This document shows, piece after piece, positions 1-13,700 of a stretch of 64,000 nt of DNA. Position 1 is the stretch's first letter, and every line of letters starts with the position of its first letter. The notes beneath the pieces are model-generated. The model was not told the DNA's origin and ran no database searches. It saw nothing but the letters and a program-made list of their open reading frames with translations. This DNA comes from Branchiostoma belcheri (lineage: Eukaryota > Chordata > Leptocardii > Amphioxiformes > Branchiostomatidae), in assembly GCF_001625305.1 (NCBI RefSeq), contig NW_017804054.1, positions 1,279,338-1,343,337 of the forward strand. Direction: 5' to 3'. The position numbers and the translations under genes were made by a program.

Positions 1-135
1 ATCTGGTGCCTGAGGATACCATCTGACACTCTCTCACACCGGGTTTACGTCCCCAGCTGAAATGACAAATGCGCCCCACAAACTCACATGCCCGAGCGGG
101 GCTCGAACCTCCGTCCTTAGGACCCACGCACATGT
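1..135 (-). mobile_element. tRNA-derived SINE-like fragment
   Basis: Read on the minus strand, positions about 89..116 give a Pol III B-box-like stretch, GGTTCGAGCCCCGC, followed by CTCGGGCA, which resembles a tRNA T-arm and acceptor 3' half. No A box or cloverleaf 5' half is found upstream, so this is not a functional tRNA gene. The downstream part (toward position 1) is not tRNA-like and would be the SINE body. The element may continue beyond the left edge. The family is not identified. Confidence 0.4.
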
Positions 136-3100
136 TTATGTACATGTCCACAAACCATAGCAACTTCACGTTCAATAAACATAGTAAAGAATTGTTTGAC
201 AACTGGCGTTTGAAAGTCTTTTTTTGCCTGGGCATTCGAATTCCATAACAACGATTTCAATCTTCGACACGTTTCAATAACCATTGCACAATAATCTACT
301 TCCGGGAGTTGCTATTTTCAAGGATAATGTCGTTGCTATTTTCGTCCAAGTTTATAAACCAAAACAGCAAAATGTCAGTTATGTCATGACAAAAATTATC
401 TTAATGCTTTCTTTTAAATTCAAATTTCATCTTAGTTGGATTGCAAAGGGACAGTATCGCACAAATAATCTTGTTCATTGGACTGAGAACTTGCATATTC
501 CGTAAACCAATGGTGGACAAGGCTACATTTGCAGATTATTGCGTCCTGTAGCTAAAATCTGGGAACGAGCGAAAAAAATGATGAATATTTAGCCGGCGTG
601 ATTCTAACAATTCATCCGCTATCAGCGTTTTTAACATCCTTTCCCTAGCGTCAAGAAGTCTGTCCTATCATTTTATCGCGTTTCACACAACAATAAGTCA
701 TAAAGAGTAGTGCAGGACATCTCCTGGGTGGAGTGAGATATTGCCTACTACAGTGTCCTTTCGCTATCTTGCTTCCACCCCTCGCACAGACCCATCTACC
801 ACGTTTTACGCTCAATCGCTTGGAAGGAAAATTTATATCGTCGCTGGACGTAACCGACAATTTGAAGATGTTGTTAATGTGGTGGTGCAAACACAGCTCG
901 TCAGGCGTGTGAAATCGTATTGAGCTCCAGTCGGAACGTGTCAGCGAGGAGATGACCTTTCCGAGTCGGAAGCCGCTCGGGTGCCGTTTTTGGAAGGCAA
1001 TAGTTCCAGTCTGTATGAGACGGAGAGTGCTTGAGCCCGGGTGATAACACGAAGTAGTCATAAAGCCAAACATGGAAACGAATGGACATTTTACGCTGGC
1101 TGGCTGGACACAAGAGAAAGTTTGGCGCTATAACTTTTCCAGGGCTGTTCCGCGTCCATAAATCACAGCCACCCTTCACAGAACTTCCAGCCGTGAAAAA
1201 CAGTTCATAGCTGTTAGCACTCGCCTTGGTACGACAAGAAGTTACAACCGACGCCAGTTCTAAACTTATCGTGCAAATATATGACACAGCAATATGCTCA
1301 CGTCATATCTACGTCATGCGAAACACCTCTTCAACATTCATCATTTCTGCATTGAAAATTAAAGTTCCTCCCTTTTGGGTGACCCTAATGTCCCAAAATA
1401 GGGCATCAGTCTTAATGAGTTTACAAAAAAGCCGTCTATATTATCTGCCTCCGGCACTAATCATTTAGTCTCCCGGTAATGTGACAAAGTCACTGCCATC
1501 GGCTACAAAAACACGGGATCACCTGGATATGATTAGCACTGAGATTTGAACGGTCAACCGTTTTCTATACGCAAGCTTACACACTTTTGTTTTCTTTTTA
1601 GAGTGACAAAACGGCCCCTTTTCCATGTCTACACAGTTTTCTATAACGAATTAATAGTACATGTATTTGTTTCATCATCCAGTGAACAGGAGTTTTCGAT
1701 GAAAACATTCTTTGTAAGTAAACAAAACCTTTACGTAAACGATGACTGTTTGTAGTAAATATTCTTTGTTGCATGAAGAAAACCCAAAAACTCGTGCACA
1801 GATCTCTTGTATGTTTTGTAAACTTCCTCTTGATCCATCAGATAAACCCCATGCACGCCCGCAGATTTTGATATTCGCGCCAGGGGCATCCAATCTGCGA
1901 TTTCAGGGCAGAGAAACTGGAAATATTCTGAATAAGGCAATCTTTATGATATTGACACATACTGCTTCATATTACCATATTTCGATTAGTATTTCATACT
2001 GTGGGTATTTAAAACTGCAGAAACAAACCCCAAGATGAGTCCTTTATCAAGTTTATGGGTGCTAAAAAGCCCAGGGCCCTTCCAGTAACTATTTTCCGTC
2101 AGAATGTCGTGTATTTTTGCTCCACGAGAGTCAATATACATGTACATTGGGATAGTGTGGTTTCAACTCAGTACATAGATAAGTGACTAGAATGTTGACT
2201 TTGAAAAATCGGGTTTCCAAGCTCTAAAGACTGCATTGGATAATAACATCGGCGAATCGCCTTCATTGTCACTCTGACGTCAAACTGATTATTGGCCCTG
2301 TACAAGTCCATTCGGATTAACGGGATGAGGATTGGCTTACGGCGTGTCAAAAAATCATCGGGTCTTTAAATCCAAGACAAATATCAATTAGAAAGTCATT
2401 CATCACTGTATAGCTGGTCGCAAACACTCTTCTGACACAGGATCCGTGATCTATTGTCTGTTACCAAACCGTGGAGGTGCAAACTAGGATTAACTTACTT
2501 GTGATCTGTCGTATGGGACGGTTTGTGGGGACGGGGGCCTACAGAAATAACTTGTCCTCATGCAAGTTTTACTTTATTAAACTGTATTGTATAAGTCGGA
2601 CCCCATAGATATCACTGAAGTCTGAAAGAAAAAGAAAAAACGAAGATAATCCTTACCTACCGACCCTAAGTTTTTTCAAGACTGAAACAGGATACACAAC
2701 ATTTTTTCTATGCCTTATATAAATTCCTATAATATCCTTGCTTAGAGCCGTTTTGTAGCTGAGCGTCGATCATACATTGATGTACTCAATAGACGGATTC
2801 AAACTATGTTTCCACTTCATACATTTGGAGAATATGGACAAATTCACGTTTCTATTAATGCATAACTTAGCTTTAGACAAAAGCCACAAAAGCCATCAGT
2901 TTAACAACTATATGTATGCTATTATCTATATACTATAGTCTGGTAATGTATGTTAGTTGGTAAATACTTTGTTGAATACTTCCTGTTGGGTATTTCCTTT
3001 CTTCATTTCACACTAGTAATACCTAGCATGCTATCCCACAGCTTGTGCATACACAATTAATTCAGCTTTATCTGACATGGAACAATGGGAAAAACACATG

Positions 3101-3455
3101 TTTTAAATGTAACATTGACGAATTGCAGTTCTCTTGAAAAGTTTTTTTTCATCAGATAAGTCCGTGTGCGTCATGTATGACTTATCTCATATCGGTATGA
3201 CATGATATATGAAGTTATCGGTATGGAAAAAAACCGAGGTGTTGCTCACATTATACCAAATGGCTCGCAAAGAATTATTATCACTGCATACTAATATCAT
3301 GTGATGAAAATCATGATGGAAAATAGTTGCCGAAAACGACCACTAGTTTTTCTGGGACAACACTTCATTTTTCAATCGTCATAGATTACCTTTGCAATAT
3401 CTATAACCGAAAAAAACTGAACAATGATTCGTGTACCAATGGATGTGTGAAGTTC
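136..3455. other. non-coding stretch, nothing recognised
   Basis: Open frames here are all under about 140 codons, overlap on both strands, and show no domain, codon pattern or splice-bounded structure I would trust. The sequence is AT-rich with short homopolymer runs. I see no RNA gene or recognisable transposon. Confidence 0.5.
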
Positions 3456-3508
3456 AAACAAACAAACAAACAAACTAACAAACAGATATTCAAACAAACA
3501 AACAAACG
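3456..3508. repeat. (CAAA)n microsatellite, interrupted
   Basis: Two runs of CAAA units (about 3456..3484 and 3492..3508) are separated by a short unrelated spacer. The sequence shows this directly. A glutamine/threonine/lysine-rich frame through it is an artefact of the repeat. Confidence 0.9.
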
Positions 3509-5950
3509 AGGACTTACAGTAATGACCATAGTTCACGTTATCATATGTAGGAGACAAAAATACCGCATGAAACAGCAGACTAACATTCCTTTTAGACGAA
3601 CCACATGCTTAGTATAACAACAAAATGTCGTATTTTGAGTCCAAAGCAGAATGTATTTTAGATGTATTACAGTCTCTTTCGATGAAATATTATACTCGCG
3701 ATATATGGACATGGGGAGCGTAAGAAAGTACACACAGAATAGAAGATAAATGTATCACGTTATAGCACTAAGGAGGCTGGAAAGGTTTAATGCCTATTGA
3801 ATCAAGTCTCCAGATTATAGGATGAACTCTACAAGTACGGAACCATTACGGACTAAGACTTCTGTGGGGACTGAGGCTTTATGGCATCGGGAAATAGATA
3901 GATTACTGTCGGAGGGAACATTTTAAAAGACAGGAGAAGGCATGCGATGTGTACACATTTCAGTTAGGATTGCTACTTTCAGTGAATAATGTTCTCTGTT
4001 TTTGAGTGTATTTTCTGCTTTGTTGGAAGTCTATATCAGGTATTATGCAAAGTGAAGAAACATACGAGCTCCTATGTAGATAGTGTAGATGAAGCACGAC
4101 CGGAACTTATGGCCTCGACTGTTGTCTATATTGCGATCTCTATACTCGTACTAAAACTCGCTTAATATAGGACCAACAAAGCCGTTATCTGATCGTAGAT
4201 GTTCAAGATGTCAATATTGACTTATGAATTTAGCCGACTGTTCTGATATTTTGCTGGAAACAAGTTCATATCAATCACATGTATATCCCTTTGCAGTTTG
4301 TCACGTTGTCATCTACACGTGGCTCGGGGCGAAACTCTATACGCACCGTGTTCATACATGCATGACTTCATTTTGCCAGGCGTCTGTTGGTAATAATCAA
4401 TGACCTTGTATTATTAATTCGAATACATTAATGTACAGGTGTATCGTACACACAGATAATTAGAAGGAAACCGTGAATGCCTTTAGGTAATTTTTTTCAT
4501 TGTGTGGCGAATATTGTACGATTTGCAGACCACATATGTGTACTTAATATTCCTTTGTGTATTTGACGTTTAACATGCTAACCGTCAAAGTCAATATGTG
4601 AGGCTAACCGCAGGTGCTCCGACCGAGGACTCCGCCCTTTTCCAGACAACCTGTCATCGTCGAGTGATTAATAATTTTAATAACACAGTATCGGCGCTGC
4701 AGAATGCTTGCTAGGATAGCATCAGTGGTACATATTAGAGAATGGGAGTGACAGGACGTTTTTCTGGCTAAGCCACCGCAGCCAAAAGTATCCTCCTGAC
4801 TTAACCCGCGCGCGTGGATCGCTGGGAGTCAACATGGCGGAAGCACCGGCCTCTTTTGTCCGAACATTGTTTCGCAAATCTCAGTCAACACGACTTAAGC
4901 TTTTAGCATCATTGATTAATCCTACCGACACGACTTCTACCCCGGACCTCATTCGTCACTGTCAACTCGGTCGCCCTGGCTTGGTTCGCATCCAAACCCC
5001 AAGGTCAAGTACGTCACGTGACAACAGATGTGCCGAAGTAGTATCACGTTGCGCCTCACGGACATTCGCACCACTCAAGGACTCCCCACTTAAAACTGGA
5101 ATTCCTCCAAGTCTTATCTCACGACAAACAACCATACACACTTTTTGTTCTCTCGTTTTGATCCAGTCAACGACCGCCTACTAGAAGTGTTAACTCCAGA
5201 ATTCAATTTTGGTAACCACGGGGTTCCTCGCCAAATCTCGCGAGGCATAGTTCCGTTATCCACTTGCGCAATTTTCTGCTACTTTCTCTCTCAGGTCATC
5301 AATCAAGATCAGAGTCGTCTTGTCAGGCCGGCTTACTCACACAATGCACAGAATGTTGTTCGTTTACAGAAGTGTTGAAACGTACTGTGTCCAGTGGGCT
5401 CTCCAACCTCTCCACAGTGGGCTAGTGTTGTTATATCTCGCGCCATTGGCAGTGTGCTCGCCAGCTGGGCCCGTAACTTGGGAGCTCCAGCCGGGCCGCT
5501 AACTCTCCACAGTCCCCCCGTCAATATCACCCAATATAACGGACTATTACACCGTCCTAACAGGGGAATCAAGCTGGCAACTGACAAAGCTTATAATATC
5601 AGGGCGTTTATTTCATTCTTGAGGAGGCCTTAAAAGATCCTGGCAGCTTTACAAAGGAGTTATGGGTTATTTTGTGTGCATTTTTCATCCATGCGCTTCC
5701 ATAGCACATATCATTAAGTAGATTTCATTCACTGCGTATTCTTTCCTTTCAATATGTTGAATCTCACCATTTTCATTCCAGTTTGACAGTATACGTATAT
5801 GTAGGGTACGTGAATTCTCGCGGGTGATCATTGTTTTCTCGCGATAAGAGAAGGAACGTGACTTGGAGTAACGAAACCAGCGCTTGATGTTGTAGATCGG
5901 TTAGGACAGGTGGGATCTCATACAGCACAGAGTACGTATACGTACGTTCT
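3509..5950. other. non-coding stretch with one isolated octamer
   Basis: No gene is supported. One TGTGTATT octamer lies at 4556..4563, far from the clusters around Pitx and within chance expectation. An ATG in the context AACATGGCGG at 4833 opens a 116-codon frame, but the protein is low-information and has no splice signals that I trust. Confidence 0.45.
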
Positions 5951-6146
5951 GAAAAAAATTATGAAAATTTCAAGAAAAAATAGTGAAAACTCCAGAAAAA
6001 AATTATGAAAATTTCAAGAAAAAATAGTGAACACTCCAGGAAAAAATTATGAAAATTGCAAGAAAAAATAGTGAAAATTCCAGGAAAAAATCATGAAAAT
6101 TTCAAGAAAAAGTAGTGAAAATTCCAGGAAAAATTATGAAAATTTC
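5951..6146. repeat. 44-bp tandem repeat, about 4.5 copies
   Basis: The unit reads roughly GAAAAAAATTATGAAAATTT followed by CAAGAAAAAATAGTGAAAACTCCAG and recurs about every 44 bases with a few substitutions. The array is strongly purine-biased on the plus strand and ends abruptly at about 6146. No coding frame makes sense through it. Confidence 0.9.
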
Positions 6147-9100
6147 TCAATAACGAGCTGCATGTTAGGAAAATGCGTTTTTTTATGGTGATCAAGTTTG
6201 TGGTCGGTATCCAAGGTAACAGTGACACCTGGTTTGAAACGCCACGCCCCACCAGCCCTTTTTTCCCTCACATATCGCAGACATTGAAAACGATAGCTTT
6301 TGCAGACTGCTGTTAACTTAAGGGGTTTAAAACTCGGAAGGTTCTCCCCTTACGATCTACAGTATCTGATACAGTGTTGTGATACCTGTTCTCTTTGTAG
6401 CGCTTTCGGTTAGAAGCATGTTCGATCTCGGAGTAACATCTGATGTGGGACTATGATAAGCTCTGCCTAGAAAATAGTTTCCGCGGAGTGTATGTAAAGT
6501 GGTGTTTGATTGTGCAGTGGTCTGTCGACCCCCTGCGGTGTCACGGCTACACCTGTTGACAGACAGACGGACCAGGTGACTACCACAGGAACACAGCCAC
6601 ACATTCACAACCACACATTCAGTGTGTCATCAGAGGCAGCTAGCCCATTATTCGGGTCAACTAGATTCTTTCATGCATACACTTCGAAGAATCTCCTTTC
6701 CAATCCACGGATACAATTCTAACATGCTCTCTTGTTTGTACTTTGAGAGAAATCGTAGGAAATGCGAACACGGATATTTTTCCGGGGAGGGAAAGGAATT
6801 TCTTAAGTGGCTGAGTAGACAATAGAACGTAACAATTACTCAGTCAGAAAGGTGAGAATAATGCTATTGTTTGGGGTTTAATTATAGAGTTAATTGATTA
6901 TCGTTGCCCGACAGTTGCACCTGTGTACTAAGTTGGGAAGTGAACACTCCTCCCTACTCTGGTCCGGACTTCCCGTTTTTTTCCTAAGCCAGGCCCCAGT
7001 CTTTACTTCAGTTGGAGAAGGTCGACCTCTCTCTGCACACTACAGAGAGACGAATTACCGCTTATAGGGGCGCAGTTTGTCTTGTAGATACCATCTCGCG
7101 CACGGGACGGATATTCGTTCGTTTCGCCCAGGGCGCGGACTAACTAGTCTGCTAGCGACGCCTCCTCTGCACTCGCACAAACACATATCTTGTCCGATAG
7201 CGAATGACGAATGGTACTTCTGAGCTTACATATTCGTACATCAGGGGTAAAACCGAGGGTTATATCTGACGGAACCCTCTCCACTGACTAAACAACACCA
7301 GGAAGATACCGGACCTGTTTCTCTTGCCCTATCGGGTTTCAAACTCAGTTTCCCGCATACTTACTTGTCTACTTGAAAGTCCTGCGTATCAACTCTATAC
7401 ATTGTCGAAAAATCCTATATAAATGCCTGCTGAATCAATTACATAAATCCAGATCTACAAGATGTCAAGAATTCTGTAAAGACATAAAACTAGCAACAAG
7501 TCCTAAAGTCTCCAACTCAATAGCGCCCCATAAATAAATTTCTGATGATAAAGACGTATGGCCTTATGGAAACTTGGTTGCGACCATTGCTGAAGAAAAT
7601 ACAACTGCAAGCATATGCCTTGCCGTAGATCAACAATGTTTGTGAGTTATGCATTATAATAACTGATGTTGAAATACGGCTTTTTAGTGTCCATCTCTGA
7701 AAACTACATCTCATGTCTATTTACTATTTGTAAACATTGTGTGTTCCAATAATAACGCAACACGGTGGCTAGTTTACATGTTCAATGAAACATTGTTAAC
7801 TTTCTTAGTTTAACCACAGACTAACGTTCTTTCCCCGGTACCGGTAGTTGGAAAGTTGAGCGAGCCGTTGTTCGGGCCGACTCTCCCAGTGCACCTGCAC
7901 GTTTTGTAGCGGCGTTCTTCGGGTAATTGATGTCTTCCGAGGCCGACGTTGCGCGGGGGATTACTTCGCCATTAAGGCGCGACCCGAGCTCTGTATCAGA
8001 GTTCTACACTCGCTCAGTACTGCACGGTTAATGGCCCACTAATGGCACCCTACACCTTCCAATTTCACCACGCCCACTCGGATCTAGCGTCGTGAATGTT
8101 ACCGTGGGTTCTCTCCGGAGCTAATGCTCCGCCGAGAGATATCTGGAACGGTCTTTCTTTCTCTTTTTTTTAACGTTTGCGGTCATTCTGTCGGTACATG
8201 TATCACCCCAGGTGGCGCCAAAAAAACTCCGCCACTTGTCCAGCCGTCAACAAAGCATGCTGGGTAAAGTAAAAAAAATGGCTGCTCTCGTCCCCACCGT
8301 GGTAACAAACTATCGTTTGGAATTCGATCTCGTTCGTTTGGCCTGACAGGATTTTCCTCACAGCTGTTATTACTCCACTTTCTGTTGTCTATTTTCTGTC
8401 CCGTCTAAAGGGACAGTGTATTCCATACCTTTCTTAAGCCGTTTCTGACAACAATTAAAGACTCGGAATGTACGAAACAGATAATGGCAAAATGGAAACA
8501 CGTCGGGATGAGCACAACTTCGTGATGAAGGAATTGCTACGACATTCTTCATATCAAATTTCACGGCATCTCGCGTTGTCCGAATTCTCGTACATCGCGA
8601 GAGTTCCCCCGAGACCAACGCTTATTGGGAAACTCGCTACCAATTTCCAAATGCTGTACAACGAACTGGGTCTCTAGTCACAAATTTGTTGGCTGACGCG
8701 TTTCTTCCTGTTGATTTAACCTCGTTGAGTAAGCTACATTATCTACAGCCTTCTGTGGAGACTTTAGCGGCTTGACTTATTAAGCTGTTGTGATACGGTA
8801 CATATGGTGAACCGGCTGGAGTTTTTGCATTTTCCGTATTATCTTACACACAGGGCAGCTTGTGTTCTTCTGGTGCATGCACGTCAAATACACCATTTAG
8901 AAAACACTACTTTGCACAACATTTGAGGAACTATCTGGAGGAAAGTTTTGAAATGAATTTCGTCTCGATACGGAAATCAAGTGTGGAAAGTGTCGTTTTT
9001 CTAGATAAGAAATTAAGATAATGCAATCATCGAAGACCTTCGGAAAGCGACTGTCAGCCATGTACTTTTCTTGCCGTTGAGGTTGTTTTGCTGTATATCA

Positions 9101-9759
9101 AAGAATAAGAAATACTTGTTCAGACAGACTAAACCTGGATATATCTTCTACTATTGTAAAATGTGTGGAAAAAAAACAACTCGATGCAAAAACGGAGATA
9201 ATAGACCTCTCTACCAGCCCTTCCTCCAGAGTGGATACAGCTCCACTCTCAAGAGGACTCCAGAAAATTGCTTTCGAATACGAATTCCGGTTGACCAGGC
9301 GTGCAGTTAGCCGGTTTGATTGCCCAGAAATCAGCCTCAGCGCTCACTCCCGACGCTGCAGTATTTAGAACTGGTTATTGCTGTCTGCTCGGAAAAGGGT
9401 AAAGGACGGCGAGGTCTTCTACACGTCTCCATCAGCCAATGGGCAATTCTCCTTCCAACTGTGAGACGTCCGACGCCCGCTGAATTTCGCGCCAATTTTG
9501 TGGAAGAACTCTCGCACAACGCTCGGATGGGCATCGGCAGACGAGTTATTAAAAATCTTTCACATTTGAGTTGAGAAGCCCCCTGTTGGCCTGGGTATCC
9601 CGTAACAGGTCAGGAGCGGGGCAAATGTTGGAAAGTTGGGCCCGAGCGAGCTAACAAACCGGGAGGGCATGGCTACAGACTGGGGAAACAAAGTTTGCAA
9701 CGGATGTAAAGTTACAATGGATACGACTTCCTTTGGTCTCACTTCTGTTACTTCTTAGT
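6147..9759. other. non-coding stretch, nothing recognised
   Basis: Short overlapping open frames only. GC content rises locally at about 7.8 to 8.1 kb but no first exon or promoter with a coding continuation could be supported. Confidence 0.45.
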
Positions 9760-10010
9760 AGGTTACCTTTTGGTTTGTTGACTGGTTAGACCATTCATGG
9801 TTACCTTGTTGCTTCTTACTTAGTTGCACTTGCATGTGTATGGCTTGCTTGCTTCTACTTGGTTGCTTGGTTGCTTACTTGGTTGCTCCCTTGCTTAGTG
9901 GTTGGTTGCTTATTTGGCTAGTTGGTTGCTTACTTGGTTAGTTGATGGGTGATTGGCTTCGTTTTTTACTGGTTTGCTTGTTGTTTTTCTCTGTTTTTTA
10001 ATTTTGAACG
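9760..10010. repeat. degenerate TTGGTTGCTTAC minisatellite
   Basis: The plus strand carries many imperfect copies of a roughly 8 to 12 base motif, such as TTGGTTGCTTAC, GGTTGCTT and GCTTGCTTCTAC. The tract is rich in T and G and poor in A. The period is irregular, which suggests an old, decayed array. Confidence 0.75.
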
Positions 10011-10299
10011 TTCCTTGATTGTTGACCGGTTGTTGATGATTGATGTCCGGCCTGTATCAGACGCACAGGTTGATTGCGTGGCTAATCGTTCCCATTTTCT
10101 CTTTGATAAATGGAGGTCAAACAAATCAATTGCCACTTCATTACCCCATATATAACGATAGTTGAAGAAGAAATTGTTTCGAGGTAAATATAGACACTAG
10201 GAGGTAATGTCAAGGATAGCTGTAGTAAGCTCAAGCACTATTCAAAGTCTTTCAGATATCCCTTATACATTCTTACAGAATTATACAACTCTTAGGAAC

Positions 10300-10761
10300 T
10301 CATGGAACACTTACGTGAGGCTTTATTTGCGATATTTTGAGCTTTATATCATCCTTTTTTAATGGGTAATGCGAAACATTACAGATGCGCCCTCTACCGC
10401 CTTCACTGCAAACATACAAGAAGCAGCGCGGCCCGGATACAGTCACGTCCATTCCTGTCACACTATGAGATAAAAAACCGAGAATTTCAACTTTCACACC
10501 TAACGCTTGTCGCTCTGACCGCGCTTTTTCATTAAAAAGATTAATTGTCATTCTAATATATGTACGGATGCCATTGTGGCCATGTGTGGTTAAAGACGGT
10601 TCCGCAAAATTGCGCGCCCAACTGTCAGAAAGATCGACTTGAAAATCGATTTTAAGCGGGCATTCCGACAGTTTCACCGTGATCACATGCGCACCGCCTA
10701 ACAACGGTGTCATCCCGTCTTCACACATCCAACCAACATCGGATTTTAATTCTAATTTCAT
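10300..10761 (-). CDS. unassigned 153-codon ORF, possibly an exon
   Basis: I do not recognise the family. The ORF runs from an ATG at 10761 to a TGA at 10300. Its composition looks coding: many GAA, AAA and GAT codons, alternating hydrophobic residues that suggest beta strands, a GG..RGR.C segment near residues 124..132, and few low-complexity runs. A strong donor, CAC|GTAAGT, lies at 10315/10314, so the ORF may be an exon ending in phase 0 at residue His148 rather than a complete gene. Upstream, the frame stays open to a weak possible acceptor (TTTTAACAG) near 10783. Codon choice (TTA, GCG, CCG, AAA) differs from the GC-rich Pitx exons. No partner exons were found. It could be an orphan lineage gene, a relic of a mobile element, or a chance ORF; other chance ORFs here reach about 140 to 180 codons. 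Confidence 0.35.
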   Translation of the reverse strand: MKLELKSDVGWMCEDGMTPLLGGAHVITVKLSECPLKIDFQVDLSDSWARNFAEPSLTTHGHNGIRTYIRMTINLFNEKARSERQALGVKVEILGFLSHSVTGMDVTVSGPRCFLYVCSEGGRGRICNVSHYPLKKDDIKLKISQIKPHVSVP

Positions 10762-10783
10762 GGGAAATTTATCACTGTTAAAA

Positions 10784-13700
10784 TTGATGATTTAATTTGC
10801 AGATGTGGACAACGCTTGGGTTGCTACAAAAGTTAATCTCTCTGAACACCGACAAAGAACATTGATTATGCTTTTGTAAAGACATTGACAAAACTTTGCA
10901 AATCCCCCCACACCTTTTTGTATGATCAGCTAATGATGTGTTTATTGCAAAATCCTGCATCATATATAGATCACACCGCCTGTGGGTACAGTTTCACACA
11001 TGTTGTATGTATGCTGTGGGCTCGGTTTGGAGCGTTGTTTGGATAAGGACTGTCGTTTACGGTTGAGGTTCGGTGACAGGTGTCACAAATTCATCACCAA
11101 AACGACAGTCGCAGTCACTGAGCTACATAAATAAATCAGCGGTTCTTAATTTGGCATCGCCTCTTCACGTCTACTGGGGTAACACCGTGAAATGTTAGAA
11201 CGATTATCTATGAATAAAAGCTCGCGATACAAACAAAACCATAGCATGAGAGATTTTTTTGTAAGAATACCATACAGTTCATTTTCTGTACTTAAAAACC
11301 AGAGGATATGTAGGTATGGGGAAGTTGCCCACAGTGCGTCTAAGGGAAAACTGGGATTTGGTTTTCGGGTCACCCCTACTGCAGGAATGTGTGCGGTTTG
11401 AGTATCAGTTTTGTTGTGGTAGTTTCTGTTTCTAGTTCTGTGGACGAGGTGACAATGTCGTTGGGCAGACCGCCAACACTTCCAGTCACCAGCGAACGGG
11501 AATGAAGGATGTCCCTTCTAACCCTTCTTCATCCAGGGTCGCTTTAAAACATATCCGCCCTAAGTCGAACTTAATCCATTTAGTGCTTTCGGGATAAATT
11601 CTCCATCAATCACCTTTTGGCACTTGCCTATTTACGTTTGTAACGACAGTTGTAATAGGTTAAACCATTCCTTCACGATTTATCCGCATAGTAGCGCTTG
11701 TTAGTGAAGGTAGCATCTGGAGATAATGATCTTAATTTTCATTTTTTATTAAACAAATTCCGGCAAGTTAAGCCACATGTCGCCATGTTGGAAAGGTTCC
11801 ATGTCACTGTCATGGCGGCCAGGTCGGCGGCCATGTTGGATTAAGTCAGAAGTGGCAGCCCGCTGAGATAATAACTAGGCTCGTATCTCAGCATGTTTCT
11901 CCCCCGAGCTGAACTCTCGACACGCCGGGATGAAACCGTGCTACAACCCGTACAGACACCGCCTGACCTCGCCCGACACACGGGTCAAGTTTTCATCAAG
12001 ATTTCTCAAACCACTGAACGGAGAAAGTCGGACTAGGAGTCACAAGATCCGGGAAGGTCTCAACCCCCAATTGTATCTGTACTACGGATCACATGCAGTC
12101 AACTAGAGCATACCCCCTACTCCTCATTTAGAGCGTCTCTCAGAAGCACAACTCTAGACAGTTCTCTTAGCTTTTCAATGATCAAACCTGACAGAAAGTT
12201 TTTGCTAAAAGCTTTTTGCTGGGCTTCTTGATGAACGGTGGGATTCAGAAGAGGGAAAATGTTTTCCATCCAGATTGGCGCCCTGCGCAGAAAGTTTCCC
12301 CTGGCCTTGTGACCCTAACCATGTATTATACTGGACTTTTGTCAGAAAATAACCATCTGTACGGGCTAGAGTGCCGAGAAGGAGCATTCAGGTCACGTTC
12401 TAACCGTACAGCCCAGAGGTCGTCCTTCGGACGAGAGTGGACGAGGAGCCGAATAAATCTCCCGCCTTTTACGCTAAGTTACAAGATGACAGAAAACAGC
12501 ACGATTTCACGATTTGCGGGAAAACTCTGGCGGGAAAACAAGCTGCAAGTTCGTGTGCGTCACCCCTTCCTGCCACCCACCGTCTCAACCCGTATCAGAT
12601 ACTCTCAGGTTAAAACTCCAACCTCAATTTAATTAAAGACCCTCCCTGAATGGTCTTTGAAGTGTGGAGCTGTTTTTTGTTGGTATTTGACAGCAGAGTC
12701 AGACGTGAAGACTTGTGAGCGAACAGACGGATGCAGGAGCCATCACAGCAGAGTCACGGATGACTAAGTACCCGTCATTCCCTTCCCTCTAGCCGGTTTG
12801 TCTACAGAATAAATGTCGTGCACTTGGAAAAAAGGCTCTCGGGCTGTTTACATTAAGCTTCAATAGTGTGTTTTTATGAGGCCGCTTCATAAATCTTGGT
12901 TTATAGGGTCAAAACTTCTGTCTGTATCAAAACAGGTGCTCCTGCGGGACTCACGGAGGAAACGGAGATGGTTGGAGAGATATGTTATCAATAGGAGGAA
13001 TAGTCCCCTTCAAAACGCCAGCCTCTGGCTGCGTCATATTTCATTTCTTTGTCAAGCCCTGAGCTAAAAGAAATAGTAGCAGGAGAAATATGACGGACTC
13101 CCTGTCCCCTCCAACCAGATTACATCCCGACTGAAAGGCCCATTTTGCAGCCACGGCGCGGTTTTACTTTAATGTAAGCGGTGATAACTTTGGGTAAAAC
13201 TTCAGATCCGAATCTGCTCCCTGCTGATGTTGCGCTACTGTCAGCCTTAGCTATTTTTCTGTTGAGCGGTTTGGAGAAGAGGACTTGAAGAGGGCGGGTG
13301 TGGACTTAGGAATACAAGGAAACCTGCCATCCACCTAGTGCTCTAAGGATTTCAAGTGCCGCCATTTATTAAAACTAGGATTAGGGATTGAGTAGATTTA
13401 TAAATAGGGCAGGAATCTACAGATATCGCGGCGGTTAGAGGTCGCCAGCTCAGCAGGCCCTACCCTGCTAATCACAGCTTAGACCGCAGAGGCCTTTCAA
13501 TACAGGCGAATCCTCACATCAAATCAGTTGTCTATCACCGTTTGCATCAGCGTTCAAGGTGCTCTTGCTTTTCAGCGCCAAAAGGCTGAATTTTGATAAG
13601 AGACATGTGAGAATTCGTTGCGATTTACCCGCTATTTAGACAGAGGAAGCAATTTGTAAGCGTCCCACTAGGCTTCCTTATCTAGGTGGTAAAACTTTAG

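Noticed and set aside
89-116. Functional tRNA gene at the left edge
   Set aside because: Only a T-arm/acceptor-like half is present; D-arm and anticodon arm are missing.
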